NCBI GenBank assembly: GCA_027943335.1 | Contig: BSBK01008427.1 | Span: forward strand, 250,501 to 314,500 | DNA: 64,000 nucleotides | Direction of reading: 5' to 3' | Origin: Chamaecyparis obtusa | Lineage: Eukaryota; Streptophyta; Pinopsida; Cupressales; Cupressaceae | In this document: piece after piece, positions 11,626 through 24,181 of the stretch | Layout of the letters: each line of letters opens with the position of its first letter | How positions within the stretch are numbered: the first letter of the stretch is position 1 | Made by a program: the position numbers and the translations under genes | Notes under the pieces: generated by a model | Told to the model about the DNA's origin: nothing | Databases searched by the model: none | What the model saw: only the letters and a program-made list of their open reading frames with translations

Positions 11626-12441
11626 GTGAGAAGACATCATAAACCAGATCAAATCATTGGAGTAATAGATTCAAGAGTCATGACAAGAAGTAAGTTGAAA
11701 AACCAAACATGCTTATTATGTGAATTTAAGTCTAAATTAGTGAAAGATGCTTTGGAGAATGAAGATTGGATTAAATCCATGAATGAAGAAATTGAGAAAA
11801 TAGAGAAGAACAAAACCTAGACACTAGTACCTAGACCAAAGGATAAAAATGTTATTGGAACCAAGTGGCTATTCAGAAATAAGATGAATGAGAATGGAGA
11901 AGTCACAAGAAACAAGGCTAGATTGGTATGCAAAGGATATGCACAAGAAGAAGGCATTGAATATGGGGAGATATTTTCCCTAGTTGCTATATTGGAAGGA
12001 GTTAGAACTCTACTTGCATATGCCACTTATAAAGGATTCAAAGTGTATCAGATGGATGCCAAATCTATATTTTTAAATGGAATACTGGAAGAAGTATTCA
12101 TTGAACAACCAGAAGGATTTGTTGATCCAAGCAAAAGAAACATGGTTTGTAAGCTATACAAAGCACTATATGGATTGAAGCAAGCCCCTAGAACATGGTA
12201 TGAGAGATTGCATAATTACTTGGTCAAAAATGGATTTGCAAGGACAAATGACAACAACAATCTATACTTGAAGACTGAAAAAGGTAAAGGGATATTGTTA
12301 GCTGAAATATTTGTTGATGATATCATAGTTGGAGGACAAGCTGCACTATGCCAAACATTTTCAAATGAGATGAAAACTAAATTTGAGATGTCTATGTTTG
12401 GAGAGATCAAATTCTTTATTGGTTTGCAGCTTATTAGATGA
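11626..12441 (+). pseudogene. Copia reverse transcriptase
   Basis: The domain opens with EDWIKSMNEEIEKIEKNKT, is interrupted by TAG at 11818, then reads RLVCKGYAQEEGIEYGEIFS, YQMDAKSIFLNGILEEVF, KALYGLKQAPRTWYERL and FVDDII. The palm motif is FVDD at 12310-12321, in place of the common YVDD, and both catalytic aspartates are kept. A frame change at the overlap with the next segment (ATGA at 12438-12441) ends the frame. It copied genomic RNA into cDNA in the particle. Confidence 0.9.
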
Positions 12442-13262
12442 GGAAAGGTATCTACATTAATCAATCTAAGTATACCAAGGAGATACTGAAAACCTTTGTC
12501 ATGGAGGACACAAGACCAATAAGTACACCCATGGTTACTAGACAAAAACTAACAAAGAATGATGATATAGTAAAAGTAAATCAAATCTTGTATAGGTCAA
12601 TGATTGGAAAGCTACAATATGTTGTTCATAACAGACCATATATTGTATTAGCAGTTGGGATTGTTGCAAGATTTTTTGCCAATCCTAAGGAGAATCACAT
12701 GATGACAGTGAAAATGATATTGAGATATCTAAAAGGAATAGAGGATTGTGGATTTTACTACCAGAAGAATGATAAGTTTAAATTGAAAGTTTATATTGAT
12801 GTAGATTGGACAGGAAATGTGGATGATAGAAAGAGTACAAGTGGTGGCGCATTATTTCTAGGAAAGATATTAGTTTCATGGACAAGTAAGAAACAAAATT
12901 GCATTTCTCAATCTACAGCAGAAGCTGAACATGTAGCAACAATATTTAATTGTTTAAACATAGTGTGGATCAAGAAATTGTTGAAAGGTATGAAGGAAGA
13001 AATCACTGAGCTAGTTGTTATTTTTTGTGATAACACAAGTGCTATCAATATATCAAATAATCTTGTGATGCACACTAAGACCAAGCATATTTCTATCAAG
13101 TATCATTACTTGAGAGAGCTAGTTCAAGACAAAGAAGTGAGATTGGAGTATGTGAATACAAAGGAACAGTTAGTAGATATATTCACTAAAGCTTTACCTA
13201 AGGATGCACATGAGTATCTTAGAGGAAAATTAGGGGTGATTCCCCTAACTGAGGCTACCTAA
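12438..13262 (+). pseudogene. Copia RT thumb and RNase H
   Basis: The frame is open for 274 codons and holds GKLQYVVHNRPYIVLAVGIV, then RNase H motifs YIDVDWTGNVDDRKSTSGG, STAEAEHVA and FCDNTSAINISNN, ending LVDIFTKALPKD and RGKLGVIPL. The acidic residues expected of copia RNase H are present. It removed the RNA strand of RNA/DNA hybrids. It sits in the expected last position before the 3' LTR. Confidence 0.9.
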
Positions 13263-13848
13263 ATAAAGTAGGTGTGTTGGATCAAATGTATTACTCAGAA
13301 TCTCTAACAAATTGATGCAAGGAGGTCACACTTTAGGAGTTGCCTAAAGCTGCGTAGAGTTAAGCACAAGATGTTGATCAGTCAAAAGCAAGATGATAGT
13401 GGGAACATATAGTTCAGAAAGCTGACATGAAGATATCTACATGGTGAAGATGAATGAGAAATTTAAAAGTGTCTTTGGCATTGTTGTCAAAGAGGGAGAG
13501 ATTCAGAAGGAATTGCTAAGAGAAATTGAGGGAGAGATTTAGTAAACTTGAAGGAGAGAATTAGTAGAAGTTACCATGAATAGTTGAGGGAGAGATTCAA
13601 AGAATGAGAGAGACAGTAAAATTGATGCACATACAAAGAGGGAGAAATCTATCCAAGAGGGAGCTAATATTTGCATTGGATGAGAATCAGAATGAAGCTA
13701 AGGATATTAATGAAGATTTGTTGATAGAACACAGAGAGAGTTGGACAAAAGTTTCTTTAATACATATTTTTTGGATTGTATGGTAACTAAGAAAATGGTT
13801 AAGCATATGGTGTTATATTGTGTTGCCATCAATGCAAATGAGGGAGAT
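13263..13848 (+). other. 3' untranslated region and polypurine tract of G
   Basis: The stretch is purine-rich, with repeated GAGGGAGAGATT phrases at about 13490, 13525 and 13583. It ends with the polypurine tract AAATGAGGGAGAT at 13836-13848, right before the 3' LTR. The tract primes plus-strand DNA synthesis. No protein of the family is encoded here. Confidence 0.75.
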
Positions 13849-15400
13849 TGTTAGAAACTACAATTGAAATAATTGTTATATTGTCATTAATGTCAAACCT
13901 TAACTAGTAAGACAATCGCTATCTAGTAAACTACCATATCATTTGATTGGTGAAGAGGATTTGAAAAGAGGAGATAACAAGAAGACTTAGTGAAAGGTTG
14001 AGTTATGAGAAACTATAATGGGTACTTGATTAGTTGGCACATTGGCAAGGTAATGTGTTGTTTATCTATAACAATAAGTGAAGAAGATAGTTAATTTTAA
14101 GCATAAAAAAGATGAGGAAAGAAAGCCTAAAAGCATAGGCTTGACCGAGCAAAAGAGTAGAAGATTAAGGAACTTAAGTTTAAACTGAGTGATGCTAGTG
14201 TTGACCAAGCACCAATATAAGCCAAAAATTTTGTGTTGATCAAGCATTAGTAATTATAGAGTATTAGATAACTAACCGAGCAAAGACAATAATTTCCCAG
14301 AAGAATAGTTTTAGCGATGACTAAGTTATCCAGTGATGACCGAGCAAAAGAACACAATGATTACCGAGTGTCAGTATTTTACAGTTTGTAAAGGGATTGA
14401 GATTCCCAGCTGACATAGTTGAATTCTTGGAATATGTAAAACATGTTGAAGATACAGATGAATGACCTGGTGTATTTAATGCATGGTAAACCATTTTTAT
14501 GCATGGATTCAAGGAGAAGTTTTAAGAAGTATCTAGAAGGATAGGGAGGAGAATTAAATGTTGGTAGGATTTGATGAATCTGACCTAAACCTAAGATCGA
14601 TGGAGATGATTAAGAAGAAAAAGATTAAACTACCTAATCAAGGAGGTATAAGGATGACCTAATTGTAGGTTATGGGAGAGAGGGGTTGATTTTGTTGATT
14701 GGTGAACCTAAGCAGAAGGTTGAGAAGAGCTGTGAAGAGTTGAGAAGAGTTGTGGTGATTGCTTGAAGGATTTCAAAGTAGATCAAAGATGGAGATGATA
14801 ATGAAGGCCAGTCAATAGATCAACATATGAGCTATATTGGATCTATATTTGCAAAGTGAGTTGTATGTTTCAAATCAAAACCTAATGTTACTTTCTAACC
14901 ATTGTATCAGTTGAAATCCTTTAATCAAGGTTGACCTAATAGTCATGTGTAAATCCTTTAATCAAGGTGACATTCTAATGGGATGTTATTAAGTCCTCTA
15001 ACAAGGCCACTCTTGACAGGGTGATTAAATCCTTTAACAGGGTCACACCTAACAATGTGTATTGTAACCTTTAATAGGGTTGGTTCCTTATAGAGCTCAC
15101 TTCAGAAGACTAAAAATTTGGTAGCATGTTACTGGTGGTTTTTCTCAAATTGGGTTTCCATGTTAAATCCTAGTGTCATACTTGTGTGGATTTTATTTGA
15201 TGTGTTTTACAGTTAAGAGTTCTATATTTTGCAAGTTGATTAGTTTTGGACAGCGGATTGTAAGTTTATGTTACTAGAGACTGAGTGGATTGTTGAATAG
15301 ATCTAAGTTGGTTAAAGTGTTTAAAATTTCAATTGGTACATCTGGACTTAAGGATAACCGATTCACCCCCCCTCTCAGTTATTCTAAAATTATTCTAATA
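13849..15400 (+). repeat. 3' LTR of copia element G
   Basis: It starts TGTTAGAAACTACAATTG and ends TTCTAATA, against TTCTAACA in the 5' copy. It is uninterrupted and served as the reference that reveals insertion J in the 5' LTR. It is followed by ATATAT, the putative target duplication. Confidence 0.9.
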
Positions 15401-15405
15401 ATATA

Positions 15406-15810
15406 TGACCTCCTTTTTGAAAATATTTTGGTTATTTCAAACATTTTAGGTTGAGTACACTAGCATAATATAATTCTCTAGTGCCATTGGACTCTCCTTT
15501 GTACCATTTTAGTGGATTCCTTTGGAGACAATGCTTTCCTTGGGGAAATTTGCACTATTTTTTTTAGATATCTTTGAAGGTAATATTTTCCTTGGGGAAA
15601 TCATATTTTGGAAAATTCCCTTACATACAATGCTTTTCTTGTTATCCTAATATAGCTTGCTAGACTATCAAATCCATCTTTACACTGACCTCTCATTTAG
15701 GATGAGTCAAGAATAGCATAATACAACTTTCTTTCAATTCTTCCTCCTCTTTTTGCATGGATCACATAGAATAATACACTTTTGTAGGCTATGTAATTCA
15801 AGATTTACTT

Positions 15811-15857
<47 letters not shown>

Positions 15858-17590
15858 CATAACCCCGTTCACTTGCTAGTTGGTTGATCATGGAGTCTTG
15901 TCTTATCTTTGATGTATTCTCTTGCTCTTCCTATGGGACCACTTGTGCTCTTGCAATAACATTCCTAGAATGATATTAGTAGTTCAGATGCTTTGATTAT
16001 TGAGATCTCTTCAACTAGTTGACATGGAGCCTTATTAAGCTTTTGTATTAGGTTCACTTTTGTTTGTTTTCCCTTGGATGTAGTTGTATGAGTTACGTCC
16101 TTTGGTTTTGGGGAATTGTTCCCTTGAACTTAGTGATTTATTACCTCTTTGTAGACTTTCCCAATGATTATATCTCTTTCCTCTACTTTATTGTGAAGAT
16201 GTGTGCATTCTCATACTCTTGCTAAAGTGGAGGATAAATGTAGAATTGTACATTGTACACACTTCCTAAGGTGTCCTATTCCATGCTTACTTAGAAACCA
16301 TTTAGTGTGTGCTCATTATTTTGTGCATCAAAGGACTTTTCTATGCATTTAATTAATAAATATTTAAATGCAAAGCCTCTCTTAATTTAATTTATATGAG
16401 GGACCTTAATTATGGGTGTGCTCATTTAATTATTTTTATTAAATCATTCACTAGTTGGATACATAGGTAATATTTCATTATAGGTGGTCTTCTATATTTA
16501 TTTTGATATCACACCTTCAATTTGGCCATGTTTTGGGCATCCTCAATATTCAAATTGACCCCTGTATTAAATATAAGACCAAATTGGCTAGAATAGGTTG
16601 ATTGGGTAGGTATCGGGCAAGTCAACGTGCCCTATACCTTGGGAGTTGCCTTGTCCCTAGTAAAATTGGGCCCAAACTTGAATGGTGTGAAAATATTTTT
16701 ATTTTATAAGGATGTTCAAACCTACATCAACCTCCTTTGGGTTTAGAGCCCCAAAATGGCTTGGTGAGGCATAAAAAAAAAGTTGAATCCCTCATTTTGG
16801 GATCAATTCATTCAATCAAGCATTCATGATCTCAAGCATTCAAGTTGCAAGGAGAAGCATTCAAGCATTCCAATTATTTCGAGTATTAGAGTTATTTCAT
16901 TCCACCATACTCTTCATCATGACAAGATTCAACAACTATTATGCAAGCACGTCTCTTAAAGTGCCCTTTTAGGTCTTTGTGAAGTCTTTCTATTGCATTA
17001 ACACTTTTGTTCTTATTTCAAGAAAAATTTCACTATCAAGGTATAATAAATCTTATACTCTTATCAAGCCTCTACTACATAACTTGCTTCCTTTTTTCAA
17101 GCATTTCTATTTCAATTTCATGTTTAATTCCAAAACAAGGGTTTGACTTAGGAAAACTTGTTTCCACCAATACTTTCACCATTTTTTGTGTAGATGATAG
17201 GTGACACAATTGTAGAAAATTTAATAGGTAAATATGATAGAGAGTTATAGGTGGAAATATTTTCATTAGATTTTTCTAGGATTAAGGTCACCCCATACCT
17301 TTAACTCTCTTCTTAACCTTCTAGTCACCCTGTTCTTTCCCTTTTGTGCTAAAAATTGGATCACAAGTCAATTGTTGTTTTAGATTTCTAGATATGGTAT
17401 CAAATTGGCTTTATAAAATAGTATCTACCCGCATTTATTTCCTTCCATTATTTCCCTATATCTTGCATTTCTATTTACACTTTACATTTTTTCTTGGATC
17501 CATTCAATACTTAATTCTTCTTGAACCAAGTGGATCATATTCCTTCCAATGTAAAAGGAGATAGGCCTAAGCTTCCTATTTTGTTCATGC
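15406..17590 (+). repeat. Probable 3' LTR of element H
   Basis: When G is removed, the polypurine tract of H (TTAAGGGGGGCATA) joins directly to TGACCTCC at 15406, which is where an LTR would begin. A promoter-like GGCATAAAAAAAA lies at about 16770, followed by TTCAATCAAGCATTCAAG phrases often seen in R-U5 of Tat elements. The right end is not defined, because the 5' LTR of H is outside the window; 17590 is an estimate. No coding motif occurs in it. Confidence 0.4.
15812..15854 (+). repeat. (CT)n microsatellite
   Basis: An uninterrupted CT dinucleotide run of 43 bases, about 21.5 units. It lies in the probable LTR of H and may affect chromatin or simply be replication slippage. Confidence 0.97.
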
Positions 17591-18013
17591 ATCCTAGCAA
17601 ACATGATTTCCTTCATTACAATATTATTAAAAAATCAAATAACATAGTACAATATAATTATAGAGAAAGCTTCTCATAGGAGTATCACCAAAAGAAAGCT
17701 AAAGATAGTTCAACAACTATCAGTCTCTCAAAATACATCATAATGCCTTTCACACACCTAATATATAGAATATACAAAACATGAAACTATCAAATGATAT
17801 TTTAAAACTATGAGTTAAAACCACCCAAAAAAGACACACAAAATATCCACTGTTGGACCTATAACCTAATGATCAATGGTCAAGATTAAAAATGACAAAT
17901 TATTTATGAAATTTTATTTTGGGGTTACCTCAAAACCCCTTCACTCATGTATCAACATCAACCTTTAATTATATAACATTGAGACACCATTTTCCTTTTA
18001 AATCTCCCATTTG
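17591..18013 (-). repeat. Probable 3' LTR and polypurine tract of copia relic E
   Basis: Read on the minus strand, RNase H remnants end near 18060. They are followed by the purine tract CAAATGGGAGATT (18000-18014 on the plus strand as AATCTCCCATTTG), typical of copia, and then by AT-rich non-coding sequence that should be the LTR. No second copy was found on the right side of E, so the far boundary is a guess. Confidence 0.35.
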
Positions 18014-18049
18014 TTGAACACCTTTCAAGAGTGACAAGAAGGTTACCAA

Positions 18050-18633
18050 CATCATTATTTAATCACTAAGGTCCATAGACTTTGAACACCATCTAAAATT
18101 CTATGTGCTCACAACTTTAGTTCAAGTATCTGGAACATTCATCAAATTCTCTACCTTAACTATCTTCACCCTTCCATCCTCAACCATATCTTTAAAAAAT
18201 AGATACTAAACATTAATGTGCTTAGACTTGGCATGGAAAAATTGGGTTCTTAGCTAGGCATATCACACTCTAACTATCACAATAAAATATCACCACTCAT
18301 TGTTTTACTCCAATATCTAAACATAGTCTCTTGAGACAAATATCTTCTTTACAAGAATGTGTTTCTGCCATATACTCAAATTCAATAGTAGCTAAAGAAA
18401 CTATAACATATCACTTACTCATCCAACTGATTGCTCCACCAAATAATGTAAACACATAAGCATTGATGGAGTTATGCTATCAATATCACTTTCCCAATCC
18501 AAATTCATAGAACCATGAATATCAAGGGAAATAGAAATAGCTCACTTGCTCAACCTCTAAATCATAAGCAACAAAAATAGAAAGCAAAAATCTAATGGAT
18601 GTCATTTTGCAACAGGAGAAAATATATCACCAT
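18050..18633 (-). pseudogene. Antisense copia RT start fused to RNase H (element E, left piece)
   Basis: On the minus strand from 18633 the reading begins with the RT motif (D)IFSPVAK...PL, runs to LEVEQ, then jumps to RNase H: GGAISWMSK, a TIEFEYMAETHSCKED segment (normally TEAEY), YCDS-like and LAKNPIF motifs. The whole RT palm with its YVDD box is missing, so E suffered an internal deletion. The rest of E's pol continues at 31846, beyond element D. Confidence 0.7.
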
Positions 18634-19866
18634 TGTAATACCCCAAAAATGGGCTATAGGTTCATTAACCTCTTACATCAACAATTCGATCGAAATCAAC
18701 ATCAAAGTCCTAACCTAAGGCACATCTGCACATGAGTTTATCAAAAACGTAATTGATTATCTTAATTCTGCATCAGAGAATATTCCTTATCCTAATTATC
18801 TTTGATTTAATAATTATTTGGTGATAAATCATATTTATCCTAAAGTTTGATTAATTGAATATTTAATTAATCAGATTTAATTCTGCCACTTAATTATTTA
18901 ATTAGATTTAATTCAATTTATTCCTAAATTATATTATTTAATTTTGACAATAAATCTAAAATATCATGAATAATTGATTAAATTCTTATTTAATTAATAA
19001 ATGTCAGTTGTCAATATTTAATAATATAGTTTTTGAATAAAAGTTTGATTTAATAATTGATTAACCCATAAATCAGTTGTTTTAAATTTAAAATCATTAA
19101 GTTGAAGATAAATCACTTTATTTTTAAAATTAATTCATAATTATCTATGCACATTTGAAAGAGCAGTTAAACTTTAAATTAGAAAATCAATTCAAGCTAT
19201 TATCTTTTGGAAACTCAGTATCTATTTTGACTTGAAAATTGATCTAAACTTCTGATTTGAGTTAAAAAGCTATTTTTTTCATGATTTACTTGATTTTGTG
19301 AGTTGATCTATTTCTAAATTCTTGTTAACTCAAAAATCAACCTGAGTTTATCAAGAGTGATTTATGGCTTTTCTCAATGCATCCTCAAGCCCTGGATTTC
19401 TCTAAAAACAAGGCTCAGCTCTTCACAATCTCATATCTCTCGAATTTGCACAATTACTTTGGTGAAATTACATATGAAGAACCAAGCTTTTGCGATAGGT
19501 GACTTTGTGAGATCAATTCATAATTTTTCATATCAATCCATATCATTGTTAGATTAAATCTGCATATCATTTCATTCAATGCTAGATTAGATTCATACAG
19601 TTTTTCATCCTAATTGCATAGAAAATACAAAAATATAGATTTATCTGCATTCATTCTACATTCATCTTTTAGCATTAAATCCTTCATTTAGGTGTTGCAT
19701 TGTCATTGATCTCGGTCTAATCTGAGAATACATACTTGCACCTACTAGAAGGCAATAAATCACCTGGTTAGCTTAGTTTCAATTATTTGCAGATTTTGAT
19801 TTTGCTAACCTCTAATGTTTTATTGAAGTGTTGTGTCTGCAACTAGGTACAATTTTCACACACACA
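18634..19866 (+). repeat. 5' LTR of element D
   Basis: It runs from TGTAATACCCC to CACACACA (1233 bases). It matches the LTR of C (57189-58455) throughout and the 3' LTR of D from the phrase ACATCAAAGTCCTAACC onward. The TATA-like box is damaged here (TTCTCTAAAAAC) but intact in the 3' copy. By eye the two LTRs of D differ at about 3-4 percent of sites. Confidence 0.9.
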
Positions 19867-19870
19867 TTTC

Positions 19871-19887
19871 TGGCACCCACCGTGGGG
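19871..19887 (+). promoter_or_regulatory. Primer-binding site of element D
   Basis: TGGCACCCACCGTGGGG lies four bases after the LTR end. The same site is found in C (58460) and, as TGGCGCCCACCGTGGGG, in B (40896). I did not assign the tRNA with certainty; the related Ogre elements are known to use tRNA-Arg. Confidence 0.8.
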
Positions 19888-20026
19888 CCCTAAAATGGGT
19901 TTCCATTTCTTTTCTATAAATTTCTATCTATTTTTTGTCATTTCTAATCAATTCTATGATTTTTATTCTTTGTCCGTACAATTTTTGTATGAGTTTTGTC
20001 AGAAACTCATGCCAAGACCCTCTATG

Positions 20027-20212
20027 TGTCATACGACATTTGACATTTTTGAGGCTCATACCAGCAACTACAGATTATCATTTGGAGACTTCTTTGTTGT
20101 GTTGGCAGTTACCCACTATCATACGAGTTTCATGAAAGTCATGCCCGAGGTGACCCACTATCGTATGAGGTCTAGATTGTCATATGTGAGGTAACCCAGT
20201 GTCTTACAAGAT
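20027..20212 (+). repeat. Palindrome cluster D1 (TATCRTACGAG type)
   Basis: Several copies of a short phrase (ACCCA)CTATCRTAYGAG occur, for example GTCATACGAC at 20028, CTATCATACGAG at 20116 and CTATCGTATGAGG at 20158. The core is the 8-bp palindrome TCGTACGA with decay. Spacing is irregular, about 20-45 bases. Confidence 0.7.
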
Positions 20213-21565
20213 TTGATACCAGGATTCAATTGTCATTTTAGATTTTTAGGTAGTTTGTCAGATTTGGACTAACGGCTAACCCTAACAATTGAACCCTGCT
20301 GTTTCTAATTGATATTTTCTTATTCTGATTGGGAAAGCGCAACTAAATTGCTAAAATAGGTAAAATCTACTAAGCACGTTGTGAGGAATTTAGGTATTCT
20401 TCTACAACTGATAACACTTCGATTTGGACATTTAAAATGAACTCTCTTGTGTCAGGCTTGTGTGACTTTTTTTGCTTTCATATCACAGACTTTAGTTTTT
20501 GGGCTATAAAATGAACACAGATTTGCTTTCTGCATATCTGTTACACAGTGAATAGGCCCTATGAACACTATTTTTGGATGATCTTGAGAGAGTGGGCTTC
20601 TTTCTCTTGTTGACACATGTGAATCTCTTCTTGACGAAGGATCCCCTTGTAGGTAGGGAGGATACTGGGATTATCTTGCGTTCTACTGGGTTTTTGAGTC
20701 TTCAACTTTTGATCGATACATTCTCTCTCCAGAGAGATTGATAGAGCATAAGTTGTTGACATCACAAATCTTGGCGAGGTAATCTTAGTCTTAGCGTGTC
20801 AGATTAATCTATCTACTTTGTTTTGGTGAAGTGAAGAGGTTAGGGGATTATTCTCTACTTCCTTTTTGGATAGTACTAGAAACCTAGATCCTTGAATTTG
20901 ATCTAGTCCCACCATGGTATCTTTTGTGAGTCACCTTTAGAGAGGGTTAACCATAGTGGACATTCCTTTTATTAGGTCAACCACGTGGATAGAACCTCAA
21001 GTGGTAATAGTCATTTTTTCCGTGGTAGCAGCAGTCGCTATATAAATGTCCGTGTGGAGGAAATCTTCATAGGTGTGGTCTCTTGTTGGGCTGTCAGATC
21101 TCCCTAGCAGCTCCTGATTGATTAAATTCTCAAACTGTGTCAAAACCTCAGTGCGCTTAGATTGGATTTTGCCCTCTTGAGATCACAAAAGTTGCAGAGT
21201 CAAACCATTACTACAAACCCTAGTTAGGCCAATTTTTCATTTTCTGGGACTATGTGCATTATTAATTTTTTTTTTGGAACATACACAACTAGCATTCCTA
21301 GGGATTAGCACATTAAGTCACTTGATTGTTCATGCACAGGGTTACTTTGTCCCCTGTTCATTATTTTCAAATGTGCTTGGAATCACTTGCCTGTTGTTCT
21401 GCGTGCTTGTTTACTTACTTGGTTATTGAAAATGAATGATCCTAAAACAAACTTCAAATCTGGATAGAAAACCTTGCAAAACACACTAATTCTAAAAATT
21501 GAAAATTGCAAAATCTGACACAAAATTCCTTTTTGGAGTCAAAAGTCATCCCACAGGATCAGAAA

Positions 21566-21780
21566 GTCATACAAGTTTTGAGCATTTGTCGTATCAGGAC
21601 CCCCAGATTGTTTTATGATAGCTTGTATAGTGTCGTACGAGTTTTGTCAGAAATCACAAGCAAAAAGTTGAAATCTTCTATCAACTACTGTGTGAACTTT
21701 ACAATTGTCGTATGAGTCTTGTTAATTATCATGCCAAAGCTTATCCACTATCGTACGAGCCTATAGAAAGTCGTATAATA
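21566..21780 (+). repeat. Palindrome cluster D2 (TCGTACGA type)
   Basis: Exact TCGTACGA occurs at 21632-21639 and 21751-21758. Near copies are GTCATACAAG (21566), GTCGTATCAG (21589), GTCGTATGAG (21709) and GTCGTATAAT (21771). It mirrors cluster D1 about 1.5 kb upstream. Confidence 0.75.
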
Positions 21781-22216
21781 AGTTTTGAAAATTTGCCAGA
21801 AACTTGCCAAAATTGCCAGAAATCCAGTTTTTACACCCTATTTCTAGATTCTGTCAAACAAATCACTGTGTCAGGAATAGAGTAGAAAATAGAAAGAATT
21901 CAATCATTTTCCTAAAGTGGTCTCTTGAGTCTGATCTAGCCTTCTGATTTATCGATTTGAGTCTTTTTCATCTTGTGTCAAAACCTTGTCAAAATTATCT
22001 TCAATTCAATCTTTGTCTAAAAATAGCTAAGTGTTGCGAGCTCGTGTCCGCCATCCTTTGGGCATCTACCCATACTACTAGGGCACATTATCCTTCATTT
22101 ACCTCCAATCTAATCTTCAATCAATCCAATCTTGACAAGGTTGCATCATTCGATCTTCTTGAATCAATTCATTCTTCAGTTGTCTTAATCTTTCTCTCTT
22201 GCTTCACCTAAGGTTA

Positions 22217-24171
22217 ATGGTGGAAACTAGAGCTTCATCATGAAAACAAAGAGAACAACCCAAAATCTCTTCAAAGACATCTTCTATGATTTCTTAGACC
22301 ATTCATCAATCCTACGACACTAGTAAATTTGGAGAAGACACTCTTGGTAATTTATTCTTGAAAGGTGGTTACGTCACCCCTCCTGCATCAATTCACGCAG
22401 GTAATCAACCAACCCCTCCTGTATCAATTCATGAAAGCTATCAAACAAATCCACATCAGTCTATCCCTGGTAACTCTCATAACAACAATATGTCTCAAGG
22501 AGGGATGAACCAAGGGTCTCAAGGACATCACTCTCAACATGGTGCAGATAAAGAATCCACACCTTCTGAAATTGCTCGATATCAAAATAATGATGACTTC
22601 AAGAAAATGATGAGGCATTTCTTGAAAGAAGACAGAGAAACATACTTCCTAGAGTTGGCTCATCAAGGGGCTAAACTTCCTCCTAACTTTAATGTTGAAG
22701 ATATCATTACGCATGAGGAAGAAACTCCACTCACCGCTATGATGAAACAGATGCATGCCATGCAAGTCAAACTCAACAAACTTGAAAAAGAGAAGGAACC
22801 TAAGGATTTCTCCATGGAAGCTCTATGCCCTTTTCCATTTGATAAATACTTGTACATACTGCCATTCCCTAAGAGAGTGGAGATGCCTAAATATGATAAG
22901 TATGATGGAAACTTTGACCCTCAAGATCATGTTAGATAATTATGTAATCAATCTATGGAGTTCATGCATGAACCAACCTACCTAATGCATCTTTTCCCTC
23001 GATCTTTTGGATGGTCAACTATTCATTGGTTCTAAAAAATGCCTCCTACTATCAAAAATTTTGAGGAGTTAATCAAACTATTCTATTAATAATACTCCTA
23101 AAACATCCAACATCCAGTCACTATGATCGACATCTGCAATCTAAAATAGAACTCTAGAGAACCATTCCTGAATTTTCTCAAAAGATGGAGGAAGAAATTT
23201 TCTCTATATGCTAGACCTATTCCAGAAACTGAGAAGCTGGAAATTTTCATCAATAACCTTGTTCCAGAGATCAAATACCATTTTCAAATGCAAAAGCATA
23301 CATCCTCTGATAAAATGGTAGAAAACACAATCAAAATTGAGAGAGTACTTGTACAAAAAGGATACGTATCACTTCAAAAGGACAAGTATGAATCTGGATC
23401 TAATTCTAAAGACAAAGGAAAAAATTGAAACAAGAATAAATGTGTTGTCATTGACGGTGTTATTGATACTATATGTGCCCCATCTAAGGCACCCACTTTC
23501 AATCTCACTGTTGGCACCCAAGCTATCAAAGCCTCAGAAGCAAAAGCAACATAATCAAACAAAAAGTCATCGGATTATAAACCTTGGGCTACAGATCCTA
23601 AACACAAGTTTACTCCTCTTGGAGAGTCCTTAGAATCTACCATGAAAACTTTGTTGGCCAACAACATCATCACTTTGCCTGAGATAAAAGTCTTTGATCT
23701 TGAACCTAAACCAAAATGGTGGAGAGAGAACAATTTTTGTGACTTCCATCACAATAAGGGTCATAAAACCAATAATTGCATATGCTTGAAACACATCATA
23801 CAAGACAAAATTGAGAATGAAGAAATCGTAATTGACAATCATAAAAGAAATAATGATCATATAGCATTCACAGAGCCATTTCTGAAACATGGTCAAGGAG
23901 ATTCATCTTCTCAGCCTAATGTGGGTGCTAAAATCAATTATGCTTACTCTAGAAATAAAGTTGTCATTAATATGGTTGAACCATGCCTATCTGAGTGTTG
24001 CAATGTCATCACAATTGTAAGAAAAGATAGAGATAATCAATCAACAAATGCAGTTACTTGATCACAAGCTCAGGCGCATCTGCAAGGACAAATCCTAGAT
24101 TCATCAAATATCCCTAAGATGCCTTTCAATCTATCATCTACTTCTAAATAGAAGGCTACCTCTAAATCGAA
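22217..24171 (+). pseudogene. Tat Gag of element D
   Basis: The ATG at 22217 matches the Gag start of C (60789), but it meets TGA after eight codons; the frame is re-opened from 22358. Recognisable blocks are ARYQNNDDFKKMMRHFLKED, KRVEMPKYDKYDGNFDPQDH (the capsid-like core also seen in B) and the zinc-like CDFHHNKGHKTNNCICLKH at about 23740. Several stops break the core between 22937 and 23640. Gag would form the particle and bind RNA. Confidence 0.8.
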
Positions 24172-24181
24172 TCCTAAAGAC

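Larger units (their letters stand above)
3273..15400 (+). mobile_element. Element G: Ty1/copia retrotransposon
   Basis: Two LTRs of about 1.55 kb (3273-8966, containing a 4.15-kb insertion, and 13849-15400) flank a copia-order interior: gag, protease, integrase, RT, RNase H. The primer-binding site begins TGGTATCAAAGC, the usual initiator-tRNA-Met type site. The sequence ATATAT abuts both ends (3267-3272 and 15401-15406) and is the likely target duplication. The first 350 bases of the two LTRs differ at roughly one site in ten, so the element is old, in line with its many stops and frameshifts. Confidence 0.9.
19888..22216 (+). other. 5' leader of element D
   Basis: The 2.3-kb region between primer-binding site and Gag has no Tat protein motif. 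It contains two clusters of TCG-NN-CGA type palindromes (20027-20212 and 21566-21780), a conserved TATA-like CTATATAAATG at about 21040, and strong similarity to the leader of C along its length. An antisense open frame of 65 codons (20568-20765) is kept open in C as well (59157-59354). Confidence 0.7.

Noticed and set aside
15812..15854. CT run as a promoter GAGA element
   Set aside because: A pure dinucleotide microsatellite without nearby gene; slippage suffices.
19895..20194. 99-codon plus-strand frame right after the primer-binding site of D
   Set aside because: It spans palindrome cluster D1, has no counterpart kept open in C, and shows no known domain.
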